This document shows positions 52,109 to 61,550 of a stretch of 64,000 bases of DNA, one piece after another. Both the position numbers and the translations under genes were made by a program. Origin of the DNA: Pseudomonadota bacterium. GTDB taxonomy: Bacteria > Desulfobacterota > Desulfobacteria > Desulfobacterales > Desulfolunaceae. The notes beneath the pieces were generated by a model, which did no database searches, was not told the DNA's origin, and saw nothing but the letters and a program-made list of their open reading frames with translations. Position 1 is the first letter of the stretch. Each line of letters starts with the position of its first letter. The stretch spans positions 1 to 64,000 of the forward strand of contig JAHIRD010000145.1 of the NCBI GenBank assembly GCA_018818835.1, read 5' to 3'.

Positions 52109-54388
52109 ATGAATAATCAACACATAAAAAAGATATCCGAAGAATTATCCATCGTTGAAAGGCAGGTGTCCGCCGTGGTGGAACTGCTTATGCAGGATGC
52201 CACCGTCCCCTTTATTGCCCGCTATCGAAAAGAAGCCACAGGCAGTCTGGACGAGGTGGCTATCACCGATATAAGAAACAAACTCACCCAACTTCAGGAA
52301 CTGAAGGCCAGGAAAGAAACCATTGTCAGATCCCTTGAAAAACAAGGTGTTCTGGACGAAGAACTTACATTTAAAATTGATCAGTCCCAAACCCTTGTGG
52401 AGCTTGAAGACCTCTACCTTCCCTTTAAACCCAAGCGAAGGACCCGTGCCACCATTGCCAAGGAAAAAGGTCTTGAGCCACTGGCCATGCTTATCTTTGA
52501 GCAAACAGGCAGCCCCGTTATCCAAGCTGCTCAGACCTTCATCAATCCAGAAAAAAGTGTGAACACCATAGAGGATGCCTTGGGTGGTGCACGGGACATA
52601 CTTGCCGAAATGATCAATGAAACCCCTCGGGCTCGTTCGGAGCTCCGGCACTTATTCATGGAAAAAGGGGTGATATCAAGTACGGTCGTTGTCGGCAAAG
52701 AGGATGAAGGGAAAAAATTCAAGGATTATTTCAACTGGCAGGAGCCAGTAAAAACAGCCCCTTCCCATCGAATTCTCGCCATGAGGCGGGGAGAAAAGGA
52801 AAATATTCTTAATTTCACTATAGCACCGCCTGAAGATCAATCCATTTCGATTCTGAACGCCCTGTTTATCAAAGGGAAAGGCGATGATTCAGCCCAGGTG
52901 GAATTGTCGGTTAAAGACAGTTACAAACGCCTCCTTTCGCGATCCATGGAAACTGAAACACGTCTGGCCCTCAAAGAAAAAGCTGATAAAGACGCTATTT
53001 TCGTATTTTCAGAAAACCTTCGTCAACTGTTATTGTCCCCTCCCCTTGGTGCTAAACGGGTCCTGGGCATTGATCCGGGGTTTAGAACCGGGTGTAAAAT
53101 GGTGTGTCTGGACCGGCAGGGTAAACTTCTTCACCATGATACAATCTATCCGAACATGAATGAAAAAAATGACCGCGACGCCGAACAGAAACTTCTCTTT
53201 CTGGTTGAGAAATTCGACATTGAAGCCATTGCAATCGGTAATGGTACCGGCGGACGTGAAACGGAAACCTTTGTCAAAAAAATCCCTTTCAATAAAAAAA
53301 TCAGCGTGATTGTCGTCAATGAAAGCGGTGCATCCATCTATTCAGCATCAGACGTTGCACGGGAAGAATTCCCTGATCTTGATCTTACAATCAGGGGGTC
53401 TGTATCCATTGGTCGACGGTTGATGGACCCCTTGTCAGAACTTGTTAAAATAGACCCCAAGTCCATCGGTGTGGGGCAATACCAGCACGATGTGGATCAA
53501 AATGATTTGAAACAGGCCCTGGATGACAGTGTCATCCATTGTGTCAATGCCGTTGGGGTGGATATAAACAGGGCCAGCGCACAACTTTTAACGTATGTGT
53601 CGGGCCTGGGCCCGGTCCTTGCGAAAAATATTGTTCATCACAGAGATGAAAATGGCCCATTCAAAAACCGGAAACAACTGACCAAGGTGCCAAGACTTGG
53701 ACCAAAAGCATTTGAACAATGTGCCGGTTTTTTGCGTATCCCTGACGGCCAGGTGGCACTTGATAGAAGTGCGGTTCATCCTGAAAGTTACCATATTGTT
53801 GACCTCATGGCCAAGGATCTTCAGTGCAGTATCGATGATTTAATGGCACAAAAATCCTTGAGGGATAATATTAATATTAGCGTGTATGTAACTGAAAAAA
53901 CAGGAATTCCAACATTAAATGATATTGTCGCAGAACTTGCAAAACCCGGGCGTGACCCAAGAAAGGAATTCCAGGAATTTTCCTTTGCCACGGGAATCGA
54001 AAAAATATCCGACCTTGAACCGGGTATGAAAATCCCGGGGATTGTTACGAATGTCACGGCATTTGGTGCCTTTGTCGATGTTGGCGTGCACCAGGACGGT
54101 CTTGTTCATATCAGTGAACTTTCAGACAGCTTTGTCAAAGATCCTGCATCCATCGTCAAGGTTAACCAGAAAGTTGACGTCCGGGTTCTGGAGGTGGATA
54201 TCGACAGAAAACGAATTTCCCTGTCCATGAAATCCACTGTGGAGAAACGTGATGGCACACACCAAACCTCACCAGCAACCAGGAAGCCTGCACCAAAAAA
54301 AATCACTGAACGCCCTGGGAAAAAAAACGAGGCTAAACCGTCACCGTTTAACAACCCCTTTGCCAAACTGCTAAACAAGGACTCATAG
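52109..54388 (+). CDS. tex: Tex-family RNA-binding transcription factor
   Basis: The 759-residue protein shows the Tex order of domains: helical Tex-N region (1-200), a YqgF/RuvC-like domain around 320-450 (VLGIDPGFRTGCKMV), helix-hairpin-helix segments near 490-560 (LTYVSGLGPVLAKNIVHHRDENGPF) and an S1 RNA-binding domain near 645-715 (GIVTNVTAFGAFVDVGVHQDGLVHISELS). Tex (YhgF) affects transcript elongation and RNA handling. The basic C-terminal tail is extra. It precedes dtd by 9 bases. Confidence 0.94.
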   Translation: MNNQHIKKISEELSIVERQVSAVVELLMQDATVPFIARYRKEATGSLDEVAITDIRNKLTQLQELKARKETIVRSLEKQGVLDEELTFKIDQSQTLVELEDLYLPFKPKRRTRATIAKEKGLEPLAMLIFEQTGSPVIQAAQTFINPEKSVNTIEDALGGARDILAEMINETPRARSELRHLFMEKGVISSTVVVGKEDEGKKFKDYFNWQEPVKTAPSHRILAMRRGEKENILNFTIAPPEDQSISILNALFIKGKGDDSAQVELSVKDSYKRLLSRSMETETRLALKEKADKDAIFVFSENLRQLLLSPPLGAKRVLGIDPGFRTGCKMVCLDRQGKLLHHDTIYPNMNEKNDRDAEQKLLFLVEKFDIEAIAIGNGTGGRETETFVKKIPFNKKISVIVVNESGASIYSASDVAREEFPDLDLTIRGSVSIGRRLMDPLSELVKIDPKSIGVGQYQHDVDQNDLKQALDDSVIHCVNAVGVDINRASAQLLTYVSGLGPVLAKNIVHHRDENGPFKNRKQLTKVPRLGPKAFEQCAGFLRIPDGQVALDRSAVHPESYHIVDLMAKDLQCSIDDLMAQKSLRDNINISVYVTEKTGIPTLNDIVAELAKPGRDPRKEFQEFSFATGIEKISDLEPGMKIPGIVTNVTAFGAFVDVGVHQDGLVHISELSDSFVKDPASIVKVNQKVDVRVLEVDIDRKRISLSMKSTVEKRDGTHQTSPATRKPAPKKITERPGKKNEAKPSPFNNPFAKLLNKDS

Positions 54389-54397
54389 ATTCCAAGC

Positions 54398-54838
54398 ATG
54401 AAAGCGTTGATCCAGCGTGTTAAAGAGAGCTCTGTCCAGGTTGATGGTATCCTTGTGGGGAAAATCGGAAAAGGTCTTCTCATCTTTTTAGGTGTGGGCC
54501 AGGATGATTCACCAAAAGATGCGGAATACCTTGCCAAAAAAATTCCCGATCTAAGAATTTTTGAAGACACGGATGGAAAAATGAACTGCTCCTTAAGGGA
54601 TATTGAAGGCGAGATCCTGGTGGTCTCCCAGTTCACTCTTATGGGCGATTGCCGCAAAGGGCGTCGTCCATCCTTTACACGTGCGGCAAATCCAAATCTG
54701 GCCCACGGGCTTTACACATATTTTATCGATCTTTTGATCAAACAGAACATCATTATCCAGTCCGGACAATTTCAGGCAATGATGGAGGTCTCTCTCATCA
54801 ACGACGGTCCGGTCACGCTCATTGTCGACAGCCATTAA
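54398..54838 (+). CDS. dtd: D-aminoacyl-tRNA deacylase
   Basis: Dtd removes D-amino acids and misloaded glycine from tRNA. The 146-residue protein has the canonical motifs, SQFTL near residue 78 and a GPVT motif as NDGPVTL near 135, with [17 protein letters not shown] at the start. It lies close after tex and before the aminopeptidase; tex-dtd-aminopeptidase may form a unit. Confidence 0.96.
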   Translation: MKALIQRVKESSVQVDGILVGKIGKGLLIFLGVGQDDSPKDAEYLAKKIPDLRIFEDTDGKMNCSLRDIEGEILVVSQFTLMGDCRKGRRPSFTRAANPNLAHGLYTYFIDLLIKQNIIIQSGQFQAMMEVSLINDGPVTLIVDSH

Positions 54839-54867
54839 AAAAGACAATCCTGAACATAGAGGACGCC

Positions 54868-56280
54868 ATGAAAGATTTTAGCAAAAAAGAAATTGAAAAC
54901 ATCAAAACCCTCACAGAAAACAAACAGACCCTGATCTGGGACAGTCTGAATCGAAAAGAAAAAGAATCGGTATTCATGTTTTCAGACGCATATAAGGATT
55001 TTCTCAGCCGGTGCAAAACAGAACGGGAAGCTGTTCTTTATATGATTGACAAGGCCAAACAATATGGGTTTGTTGATCTTGATTCAGAACAGTCACCCCA
55101 TGGGAAATATTATAAAGTTTACCGCGACAAGGTTGTTGCCTTGACGATATTCGGCAAGGAATCATTCGATAAGGGTTTTCGTATTATCGGTTCTCATATC
55201 GATTCCCCCCGTCTTGATCTCAAACAGAACCCCTTGTATGAAGAGGTGGATCTGGCCCTGATGAAAACCCATTACTATGGGGGAATTAAAAAATACCACT
55301 GGCTTGCCCGCCCTCTTTCCATGCATGGCTCCGTGGTTACCAAAGGCGGAAAACGTATTGATATTGTCCTTGGGGAAAAAGAATCGGAACCTGTTTTCAC
55401 CATTTCAGATCTTCTGCCCCATCTGTCCAAGACTCAGACCGGTAAAAAATTATCCGAAGCCTTTGATGGTGAAAAATTAAATATTCTTGTGGGAAGCCTG
55501 CCCATTGGAGACGATAAAGTCAAAGAGCGCTTCAAGCTGGCTGTGCTTAAAGAGCTTTATGATCATTATCAGATCACAGAGGGGGATTTTATCAGTGCGG
55601 AGATTGAGTTGGTTCCTGCGGGTTCCGCCAGGGATGTGGGGTTTGACCGAAGTCTGATTGGAGCCTATGGACAGGATGATAGAATATGTGCATTCACATC
55701 ATTTGAAGCCTTGCTGGAAACGAAAAAGCCCGAACATACGGCAGTAGGGCTGTTTTTTGACAAGGAAGAAATTGGAAGTGAAGGCAGCACAGGTGCTAAA
55801 TCCCGTTTTTTTGAGGATTTTATTTCAGATGTCATTGAAAAACAAGAGGGACAGTCCACTGAAAGAATGCTCAGAAAGTCTCTGATCCAGTCACAGATGC
55901 TCTCTGCAGATGTCAATGCTGCCCTTGAGCCGGACTATCAGGAGGTACATGATAAGAAAAATGCCGCCAGACTGGGCTATGGAATATGCGTGACAAAATT
56001 TACAGGAACGGGTGGGAAGTCCGGATCAAGTGATGCCAGTGCAGAATATATGGGCGTGATCCGTGATCTGTTCGATAAAAACAACATCGTGTGGCAGACG
56101 GGTGAACTGGGTAAAGTGGATCAGGGCGGCGGTGGAACCATTGCAAAATTTCTCGCATCTTACGGCATGGAGATTGTGGACTGTGGCCCTGCACTTCTGT
56201 CCATGCATTCTCCCTTTGAGATAGCCAGTAAGGCCGATATTTATATGACATTTAAAGCTTACGCTGCTTTTTTTAAATAG
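54868..56280 (+). CDS. M18-family aminopeptidase
   Basis: The 470-residue protein is a zinc aminopeptidase of the aspartyl-aminopeptidase type. The metal-site segments are IGSHIDSPRLDLKQ, DKEEIGSEGSTGAKS and CGPALLSMHSPFEIASK. The start is the ATG at 54868, set by GAGGA at 54859-54863; upstream in-frame residues come from the tail of dtd and are not protein-like. It acts on N-terminal residues in the cytosol. Substrate preference (Asp/Glu or broad) is not visible. Confidence 0.93.
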   Translation: MKDFSKKEIENIKTLTENKQTLIWDSLNRKEKESVFMFSDAYKDFLSRCKTEREAVLYMIDKAKQYGFVDLDSEQSPHGKYYKVYRDKVVALTIFGKESFDKGFRIIGSHIDSPRLDLKQNPLYEEVDLALMKTHYYGGIKKYHWLARPLSMHGSVVTKGGKRIDIVLGEKESEPVFTISDLLPHLSKTQTGKKLSEAFDGEKLNILVGSLPIGDDKVKERFKLAVLKELYDHYQITEGDFISAEIELVPAGSARDVGFDRSLIGAYGQDDRICAFTSFEALLETKKPEHTAVGLFFDKEEIGSEGSTGAKSRFFEDFISDVIEKQEGQSTERMLRKSLIQSQMLSADVNAALEPDYQEVHDKKNAARLGYGICVTKFTGTGGKSGSSDASAEYMGVIRDLFDKNNIVWQTGELGKVDQGGGGTIAKFLASYGMEIVDCGPALLSMHSPFEIASKADIYMTFKAYAAFFK

Positions 56281-56324
56281 TGCCCATCAATTTCCGGATG
56301 AACACGAAATAAGGCATCACTGAC

Positions 56325-57551
56325 ATGAAAAAGCATTTGCCCTTTGTCACAGGAATCTGTTTGATGGTCTTTTTTTCCATGGCCCGTATTACTCTTGCGG
56401 ATTTCAAACATATTGATTCACTGATCGGATCCAATGATTCAGTGATTTTAATGTCGGACACAGATGAGTGTCTCTATGAAAAAAATGCCGAAAAAAAGTT
56501 GATCCCCGCTTCATCACTGAAGGTTCTCACGGCACTGTCCGCATTTCATTCCCTGGGTGATGATTTCCACTACAAAACGGAGTTTTATCTGGATGATCAA
56601 CACAATCTCACCATTAAGGGTTATGGAGATCCTCTGCTTATTTCTGAAATTATTTCTGCCTATTGCGACAGTCTTTACCCCATTGTTCGTCAGATGACAA
56701 ACGCCGTGAATGATATCCGTTTTGATGACTCGTACTTTGGTATCATCACCATTCCCGGTGTAACTGCCGGATCACCCGAACCCTATGACGCAGCCAATGG
56801 TGCCCTTTGCGCCAATTTCAACACGGTCGCTTTTTTCACGGACAATCAGGGGAATCTGGTCAGTGACGAAGAACAGACACCTCTTCTGCCTTTTGTAATT
56901 AAACGGATACAATCATCCGGACTCAAACAGGGACGGATTCGTTTGAATACCCATGAAAGCAGGCTGTATGCCGCTTATCTTTTCAAGTATTTTCTTGAAA
57001 AAAAAGGGCTTATCATCGGTGGAAAAATCTGTGAAGCGTCTGTCCCCTCCCCGGACAGGGTATTGATTCATACATGTACCTCGCCTTACCCTTTGGACGA
57101 AATCATATCCAAGCTCCTTGAATTCTCAAACAATTTCATTGCAAACCAACTTTTTTTGACCATGGGAGCCCGGATCAAAGGTCCCCCGGCAAATCTTGAT
57201 AAAGGCGTGGCCGCCCTTGTCAGTTATGCTGGGTCACAAATGGACCCCAAAGAGGTTATCCTTTCGGAAGGTTCTGGATTATCACGAAAAAACAGAATTT
57301 CAGCCCGGAATATGGACCGCCTTCTCAAACAATTCCAGAGTCATCGTTTCCTTATGAAAAAAAAAGATGGCGTATACTATAAGACAGGGACTCTGGATGG
57401 GATATCCACCCGGGTCGGTTATTTTACCGGGTTGGACAATCGGATTTACCGGTTTGTCGTATTTTGTAATACACCTGGAAAATCTTCGGAAAAAATCACC
57501 CATATGCTTTTTGATCGCCTTAAAAAACAAAAAGGCCTGTCAATGGAATAA
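56325..57551 (+). CDS. D-alanyl-D-alanine carboxypeptidase (PBP4, S13 family)
   Basis: The 408-residue protein has a signal peptide (residues 1-25, ending ARITLA) and the penicillin-binding triad: SxxK at Ser63-Lys66 (PASSLKVL), SxN (LEFSNNFIAN) and KTG (YYKTGTLDG). It trims peptidoglycan peptides in the periplasm. The domain II and III insertions of E. coli DacB seem smaller. The last codons overlap a hairpin that ends transcription. Confidence 0.9.
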   Translation: MKKHLPFVTGICLMVFFSMARITLADFKHIDSLIGSNDSVILMSDTDECLYEKNAEKKLIPASSLKVLTALSAFHSLGDDFHYKTEFYLDDQHNLTIKGYGDPLLISEIISAYCDSLYPIVRQMTNAVNDIRFDDSYFGIITIPGVTAGSPEPYDAANGALCANFNTVAFFTDNQGNLVSDEEQTPLLPFVIKRIQSSGLKQGRIRLNTHESRLYAAYLFKYFLEKKGLIIGGKICEASVPSPDRVLIHTCTSPYPLDEIISKLLEFSNNFIANQLFLTMGARIKGPPANLDKGVAALVSYAGSQMDPKEVILSEGSGLSRKNRISARNMDRLLKQFQSHRFLMKKKDGVYYKTGTLDGISTRVGYFTGLDNRIYRFVVFCNTPGKSSEKITHMLFDRLKKQKGLSME

Positions 57552-57562
57552 GACAGACCTTT
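57531..57562. terminator. Terminator overlapping the end of the carboxypeptidase gene
   Basis: AAAGGCCTGTC (57531-57541) pairs with GACAGACCTTT (57552-57562) with one mismatch, and includes the stop codon in the loop. On the minus strand a T-rich run (complement of TTAAAAAACAA) follows, so it suits folE2. On the plus strand it ends the carboxypeptidase transcript less clearly. Confidence 0.7.
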
Positions 57563-57591
57563 CTACTTCAGTTCACGTGGAGCGTATATCG

Positions 57592-58410
57592 TTATCGTTT
57601 GTTTTCCGGCATTTCACCACTGGTAATGGACGCATAGGCACTGTGGTTGTGAATGGACTCAAAATTCTCGGCGCTGACTGAAAACCAGATGATATTATCA
57701 TCTGAATTGAGTTCCTGTGCAATATCACGAACAACGTCTTCAACAAATTTCGGATTATTATAGGCCTTTTCCGTGACGTATTTCTCATCCACACGTTTGA
57801 GAACAGAATACAGTTCACAGGATGCGGACCTCTCCACAAGATCGATCATATCCTCAATCCAGATAAACTTGTTGAACCGTGTCAGCAGACGGACTTCCCC
57901 CCTCTGGTTATGGGCTCCGGCAACGCTGATTTCTTTAGAACAGGGGCATAACGATGTGATGGGCACCACAACTTCGGACACCAGATCAAGGTTGCCGTTT
58001 CTGTCACTGGTACCAGCAAAATTACAGGTATAGTCCACCAGCCCTGGAGACTTGCTCACAGGAGCTTTTTTTTCTATAAAATAGGGAAAGGTCATTTCCA
58101 CATGGGAAGAGGCTGCATCCAGAATCGTTTTCATCTCTTCGAGAATAACCCCAAAGGTCTTGAGAGATACTTCGAACTGAAAGGTATGAAGCAGTTCGAC
58201 AAAGCGGCTCATATGTGTCCCCTTGGAATGATGGGGTAAATCAACATACATATTGATATTTGCCACGGTATATTGAAAACCCTTGTCCCTGTCTAACACT
58301 TTGATGGGATACTTGAGGTTTTTAATTCCAACCTGATCAATGGGTATGTTTCGAAAATCTTTTTGCTTTTGAATATCAATCATTTTTCCAACCATCCGTT
58401 TTTCGGTCAT
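57592..58410 (-). CDS. folE2: GTP cyclohydrolase FolE2 (type IB)
   Basis: FolE2 converts GTP to 7,8-dihydroneopterin triphosphate for folate or queuosine synthesis. It is the metal-flexible type IB enzyme, not related in sequence to FolE1. The 272-residue protein has DRDKGFQYTVANINMYVDLP, HSKGTHMSRF, VTSLCPCSKEIS-type and HNHSAYA segments, which include the active-site Cys and Glu/His ligands. The length is usual. It is followed on the minus strand by the strong terminator at 57531. Confidence 0.94.
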   Translation of the reverse strand: MTEKRMVGKMIDIQKQKDFRNIPIDQVGIKNLKYPIKVLDRDKGFQYTVANINMYVDLPHHSKGTHMSRFVELLHTFQFEVSLKTFGVILEEMKTILDAASSHVEMTFPYFIEKKAPVSKSPGLVDYTCNFAGTSDRNGNLDLVSEVVVPITSLCPCSKEISVAGAHNQRGEVRLLTRFNKFIWIEDMIDLVERSASCELYSVLKRVDEKYVTEKAYNNPKFVEDVVRDIAQELNSDDNIIWFSVSAENFESIHNHSAYASITSGEMPENKR

Positions 58411-58442
58411 AGTAGATCATGTAAAAAAGCAAAGTTTTCTAC

Positions 58443-59174
58443 TTATGTCAATAAATAGTCTTCCCTAACCTTGGACATGGACCTAAAAATATTCCCTTTG
58501 ATGTTCGGATTCATTGAGTATACCTGATTTAGCAAATTTTTGATTTCACGTCGTTTTGAGCGGCTGGATGAGGGGCAGACATTGAAAAAAGGGGGAAACG
58601 TCTGTTGGGCGGCAAATTTCAGAACATGGGACTCATCAACAAAGGCCAAAGGCCTTATGACTTTGAACCGGCCCTGGAACATGGACTGACAGGGCATCAT
58701 GGTACTGATATGCCCCGAATAAAACATATTGATAAAAAGGGTTTCAATGATATCATCTTTTGTATGACCAAGGGCGAGTGTGCTGCAACCCAGTTCATCG
58801 GCAATTTCAAAAAGTCGTTTACGTCGATGCCTGGAGCACAGGAAACATGGATTAACCTGATTACCCGGATCATGGGCACGAGGGCCATCATCGGTAATCT
58901 CAACCCGCAAGGTATATCCCAGGTCATTGCAATATTCAGCAAGCCTGTCAGCATAGCTGTTTTCGAATCCGGGATCAATATAAACCGGTACCAGTGAATA
59001 GGTGACAGGGATCCTTTTCAATCGATGGTCAAGGATTGAAAGAAGGGTCATGCTGTCTTTTCCACCGGAAAGGCCCATAATAATCTTATCCCCATCATCT
59101 ATCATGTGATATTGATGGATGGCCTTTCCGACAAGCCGGTTGATCAATGCATATGTTTTTGTTGTTCTTGACAA
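58443..59174 (-). CDS. TtcA-like tRNA 2-thiolation protein
   Basis: The 243-residue protein has a PP-loop ATPase motif (GLSGGKDSMTLLS), a CFLC pair in NPCFLCSRHRRKRLFE, and a later Cys (VCPSSSRSKRRE). TtcA uses these with an Fe-S cluster to put sulfur on C32 of tRNAs. The set of three Cys and LGHTKDDIIETLF fits TtcA/TuaA-type proteins. It starts just upstream of rpoZ's end on the minus strand. The exact tRNA target is inferred from family. Confidence 0.87.
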   Translation of the reverse strand: MSRTTKTYALINRLVGKAIHQYHMIDDGDKIIMGLSGGKDSMTLLSILDHRLKRIPVTYSLVPVYIDPGFENSYADRLAEYCNDLGYTLRVEITDDGPRAHDPGNQVNPCFLCSRHRRKRLFEIADELGCSTLALGHTKDDIIETLFINMFYSGHISTMMPCQSMFQGRFKVIRPLAFVDESHVLKFAAQQTFPPFFNVCPSSSRSKRREIKNLLNQVYSMNPNIKGNIFRSMSKVREDYLLT

Positions 59175-59186
59175 GCTATGACACGA

Positions 59187-59396
59187 TTATTCATCCGAAT
59201 CTTTGCCGGATAACTTAACATAAACTTTGCCCGCGGCAATTTCACGCAAAGCGGTAACAATGTCCTCATTCCCGGATGTTTTAACCAGGAATTCAGCTCC
59301 TTCACGTATTTGTCGAACACGTTTTGCAGCCATGTGAACAAGCATAAATCGATTGGGAATCTTGTCAAGACAGTCTTCTATTGTAACACGTGCCAA
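59187..59396 (-). CDS. rpoZ: RNA polymerase omega subunit
   Basis: Omega helps assemble RNA polymerase. The 69-residue protein starts LARVTIEDCLDKIPNRFMLV with MAAKRVRQI, as in RpoZ. The start codon is TTG at 59396, fixed by GGAGG seven bases upstream; a much longer in-frame version to 59798 reads through the opposite side of greA and is not real. Gene order with greA (minus strand) supports it. Confidence 0.93.
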   Translation of the reverse strand: MARVTIEDCLDKIPNRFMLVHMAAKRVRQIREGAEFLVKTSGNEDIVTALREIAAGKVYVKLSGKDSDE

Positions 59397-59427
59397 AGGA
59401 TGACCTCCGTTTTTTAGATTATATGTT

Positions 59428-59895
59428 TTAAATAATTTCAACCAGTTCGTAAGATCGTTTTCCGCCGGGAGCCTGAAGGACGACCTCATCACCCGGAGCC
59501 TTACCAAGAATCGCGCGACCCAGGGGAGATGATATGGAAATTTTACCTTTTGAAATATCCGATTCGTCTTCTCCAACCAGCTGATATTTAACTTCTTCGC
59601 CGGTATCACTATTTTCCAGAATAAACGTTGTGGCAAAAACGACTTTATCCTTGGGGAGTTCCGAAGGATCAATGATATCGGCATTGCCCAATTTATATTC
59701 AAGATCATTGATTCGTGCTTCAATAAAGGCCTGCCGTTCTTTTGCCGCATCAAATTCGGCATTTTCCGACAAATCTCCATGGGCACGTGCAATTTCAATG
59801 GCCTTAATATTTTCAGGTCGTTCGACTTTTTTCAACGTCTCAAGATCTTTTTTTAACGCGTGGTATCCTTCTTTCGTAATGGGTACTCTGTCCAA
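59428..59895 (-). CDS. greA: Transcription elongation factor GreA
   Basis: GreA rescues stalled RNA polymerase by stimulating transcript cleavage. The 155-residue protein has the coiled-coil N-terminus with its acidic tip (HGDLSENAEFDAAKERQAF) and the FKBP-like C-terminal domain (ISISSPLGRAILGKAPGDEVVL). The start is TTG at 59895, giving LDRVPITKEGY, with AGGAG six bases before it. Upstream in-frame ATGs (59967, 59946) add residues without family match. Confidence 0.95.
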   Translation of the reverse strand: MDRVPITKEGYHALKKDLETLKKVERPENIKAIEIARAHGDLSENAEFDAAKERQAFIEARINDLEYKLGNADIIDPSELPKDKVVFATTFILENSDTGEEVKYQLVGEDESDISKGKISISSPLGRAILGKAPGDEVVLQAPGGKRSYELVEII

Positions 59896-60030
59896 GGCAA
59901 TCTCCTGATTGTACGGATAAAAAAACAAAACCTCTTTCAGATTCATGGACCGGACCGTAACCATCACAGGTTCATCTCCGGGTATGACCCGAAAGGGGCT
60001 CTAAAATATATATTAATTTAATCTAAAAAT

Positions 60031-60792
60031 CTATAGTTTATGCGTTTTGACTTTTTTTTCATGCTTTGATCGGACTCTTAGCACCAATGAGTGTATTGGA
60101 CCCGAAGAAACATAAATCAATCCAATGGAAAAAAGAAAGAGCTGAGGTTTTTGGGCAATCACAATAAAAACAAGGATAAGCCCCACCAGAACATTAAATT
60201 TCATCTTTTTGAAAAGTTCAGCCTTTTTAAAACTTTCATATTTAATGGTGCTGACCATAAGAAAAGACAGAAAGTAAACACCAAGAAGAAACACAACCGG
60301 CATTTCTATCGCGGGTATGGCAAATTTAGTGCAGAACAAAACCGTGGTGCTGCACATGGTTGCAGCTGCCGGTATGGGTAAACCGATAAAATGGGAACTG
60401 GGTGTTTCTTCGGCCATGCTGTTGAATCGGGCAAGTCTGAGCGCGCCGCAGGATGTAAACAAAAATGCAGCAAGCCAGCCAATCCGCCCCTTGGGAAGTA
60501 CCCATAGATACATCATCAAAGAAGGGGCCAGTCCAAAGGACACAAGGTCAGCCAGGGAGTCGTATTCTATACCGAACTGACTGGTGGTATGCGTGGCACG
60601 TGCAATTTTACCATCCAGAGAATCGAAAATGACCGCCACAAGAATGGCGACAGCTGAAAATTCGAAGCGTTCATCAATAGCGGAAATAATAGCGATAAAG
60701 CCACAAAAAAGATTCAGTGACGTAATCGCATTGGGTAGTATATAAATACCCCGTTTTATTTTATCCCGCCGTGACATTTTTTGATCATCCAT
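60031..60792 (-). CDS. pssA: CDP-diacylglycerol-serine O-phosphatidyltransferase
   Basis: This inner membrane enzyme makes phosphatidylserine from CDP-diacylglycerol and serine. The protein (253 residues from the ATG at 60792) has six or more hydrophobic segments and the CDP-alcohol phosphotransferase motif D(x2)DG(x2)AR(x8)G(x3)D(x3)D, visible as DSLDGKIARATHTTSQFGIEYDSLAD. Its start overlaps the psd stop (ATGGATGA), so the two are coupled. A second ATG at residue 6 is possible. Confidence 0.92.
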   Translation of the reverse strand: MDDQKMSRRDKIKRGIYILPNAITSLNLFCGFIAIISAIDERFEFSAVAILVAVIFDSLDGKIARATHTTSQFGIEYDSLADLVSFGLAPSLMMYLWVLPKGRIGWLAAFLFTSCGALRLARFNSMAEETPSSHFIGLPIPAAATMCSTTVLFCTKFAIPAIEMPVVFLLGVYFLSFLMVSTIKYESFKKAELFKKMKFNVLVGLILVFIVIAQKPQLFLFSIGLIYVSSGPIHSLVLRVRSKHEKKVKTHKL

Positions 60793-61462
60793 GATTGATA
60801 TATCCAATAATTGATGTTCCTGCCTGAACTTTATCACCAAGGGTTACAGCAACCTCGGCGTTAGAGGGCAGATAGACGTCAAGCCTTGAACCAAAACAGA
60901 TCAGTCCGAATCTCACGCCCCGTCGAAGCATATCGCCTGCCTGTACGCCACAAATAATGCGCCGTGCAATCAGCCCGGCGATCTGAACGGTGGCATATTT
61001 TATGCCTTTATCCGTTTCAATGATCAACGCGTTTCGTTCATTGTCGGATGATGCCTTGTCCAGGCTGGCGTTTACAAATTTTCCGGGGAAATACCTGATT
61101 TCTGAAATCGTGCCGGTAAAAGGAATGCGGTTTACATGGACATTAAAAACAGACATGAAAATACTGATTTTTTTACAGGGACCCTCAAAAAAGGGGTTTT
61201 CATCCATATTTTCAATGATAATGACTTTTCCGTCAGCTGGCGACGAGACAGCCCCTTCCCTGTCCTGGATAACCCGATCAGGGTCCCTGAAGAAAAAACA
61301 GATAAAAAGGGTCAAAACCAAGCTGATAAAGGACAAAAATGAAAAACCGATAAGGGCCAGCAAAAACGTTATCAGGGCAGCTGCAATAATAAATGGGTAG
61401 CCTGGTCGGGCAATTGGAAAAGCCGTCATACCGGGCTTTTCAGGCCAGGAGAATGAATTCAT
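60785..61462 (-). CDS. psd: Phosphatidylserine decarboxylase proenzyme
   Basis: Psd makes phosphatidylethanolamine from phosphatidylserine. It is made as a proenzyme that cleaves itself at a Ser, creating a pyruvoyl group. The 225-residue protein is the short type with N-terminal hydrophobic segments (about 22-60) and the cleavage region RFGLICFGSRLDVYLP near the C-terminus, where LGST of E. coli is FGS. PVNVHVNRIPF-type and GRDPDRVIQ segments are present. Psd and pssA act in sequence and are encoded together. Confidence 0.93.
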   Translation of the reverse strand: MNSFSWPEKPGMTAFPIARPGYPFIIAAALITFLLALIGFSFLSFISLVLTLFICFFFRDPDRVIQDREGAVSSPADGKVIIIENMDENPFFEGPCKKISIFMSVFNVHVNRIPFTGTISEIRYFPGKFVNASLDKASSDNERNALIIETDKGIKYATVQIAGLIARRIICGVQAGDMLRRGVRFGLICFGSRLDVYLPSNAEVAVTLGDKVQAGTSIIGYINHG

Positions 61463-61550
61463 TGAATCTACCTACTCTAATTTAAAATATATTAAAAAAA
61501 TACTTTCTCTGACTATCAGAAGAGAATGAAAAAGTCAAACTAAGAGCAAC

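Noticed and set aside
54649-54867. Upstream extension of the M18 aminopeptidase
   Set aside because: It overlaps dtd in another frame, and GAGGA before the ATG at 54868 sets the start.
59397-59798. Long extension of the rpoZ reading frame
   Set aside because: It runs through greA in another frame; the ribosome site at the TTG at 59396 gives a normal omega subunit.
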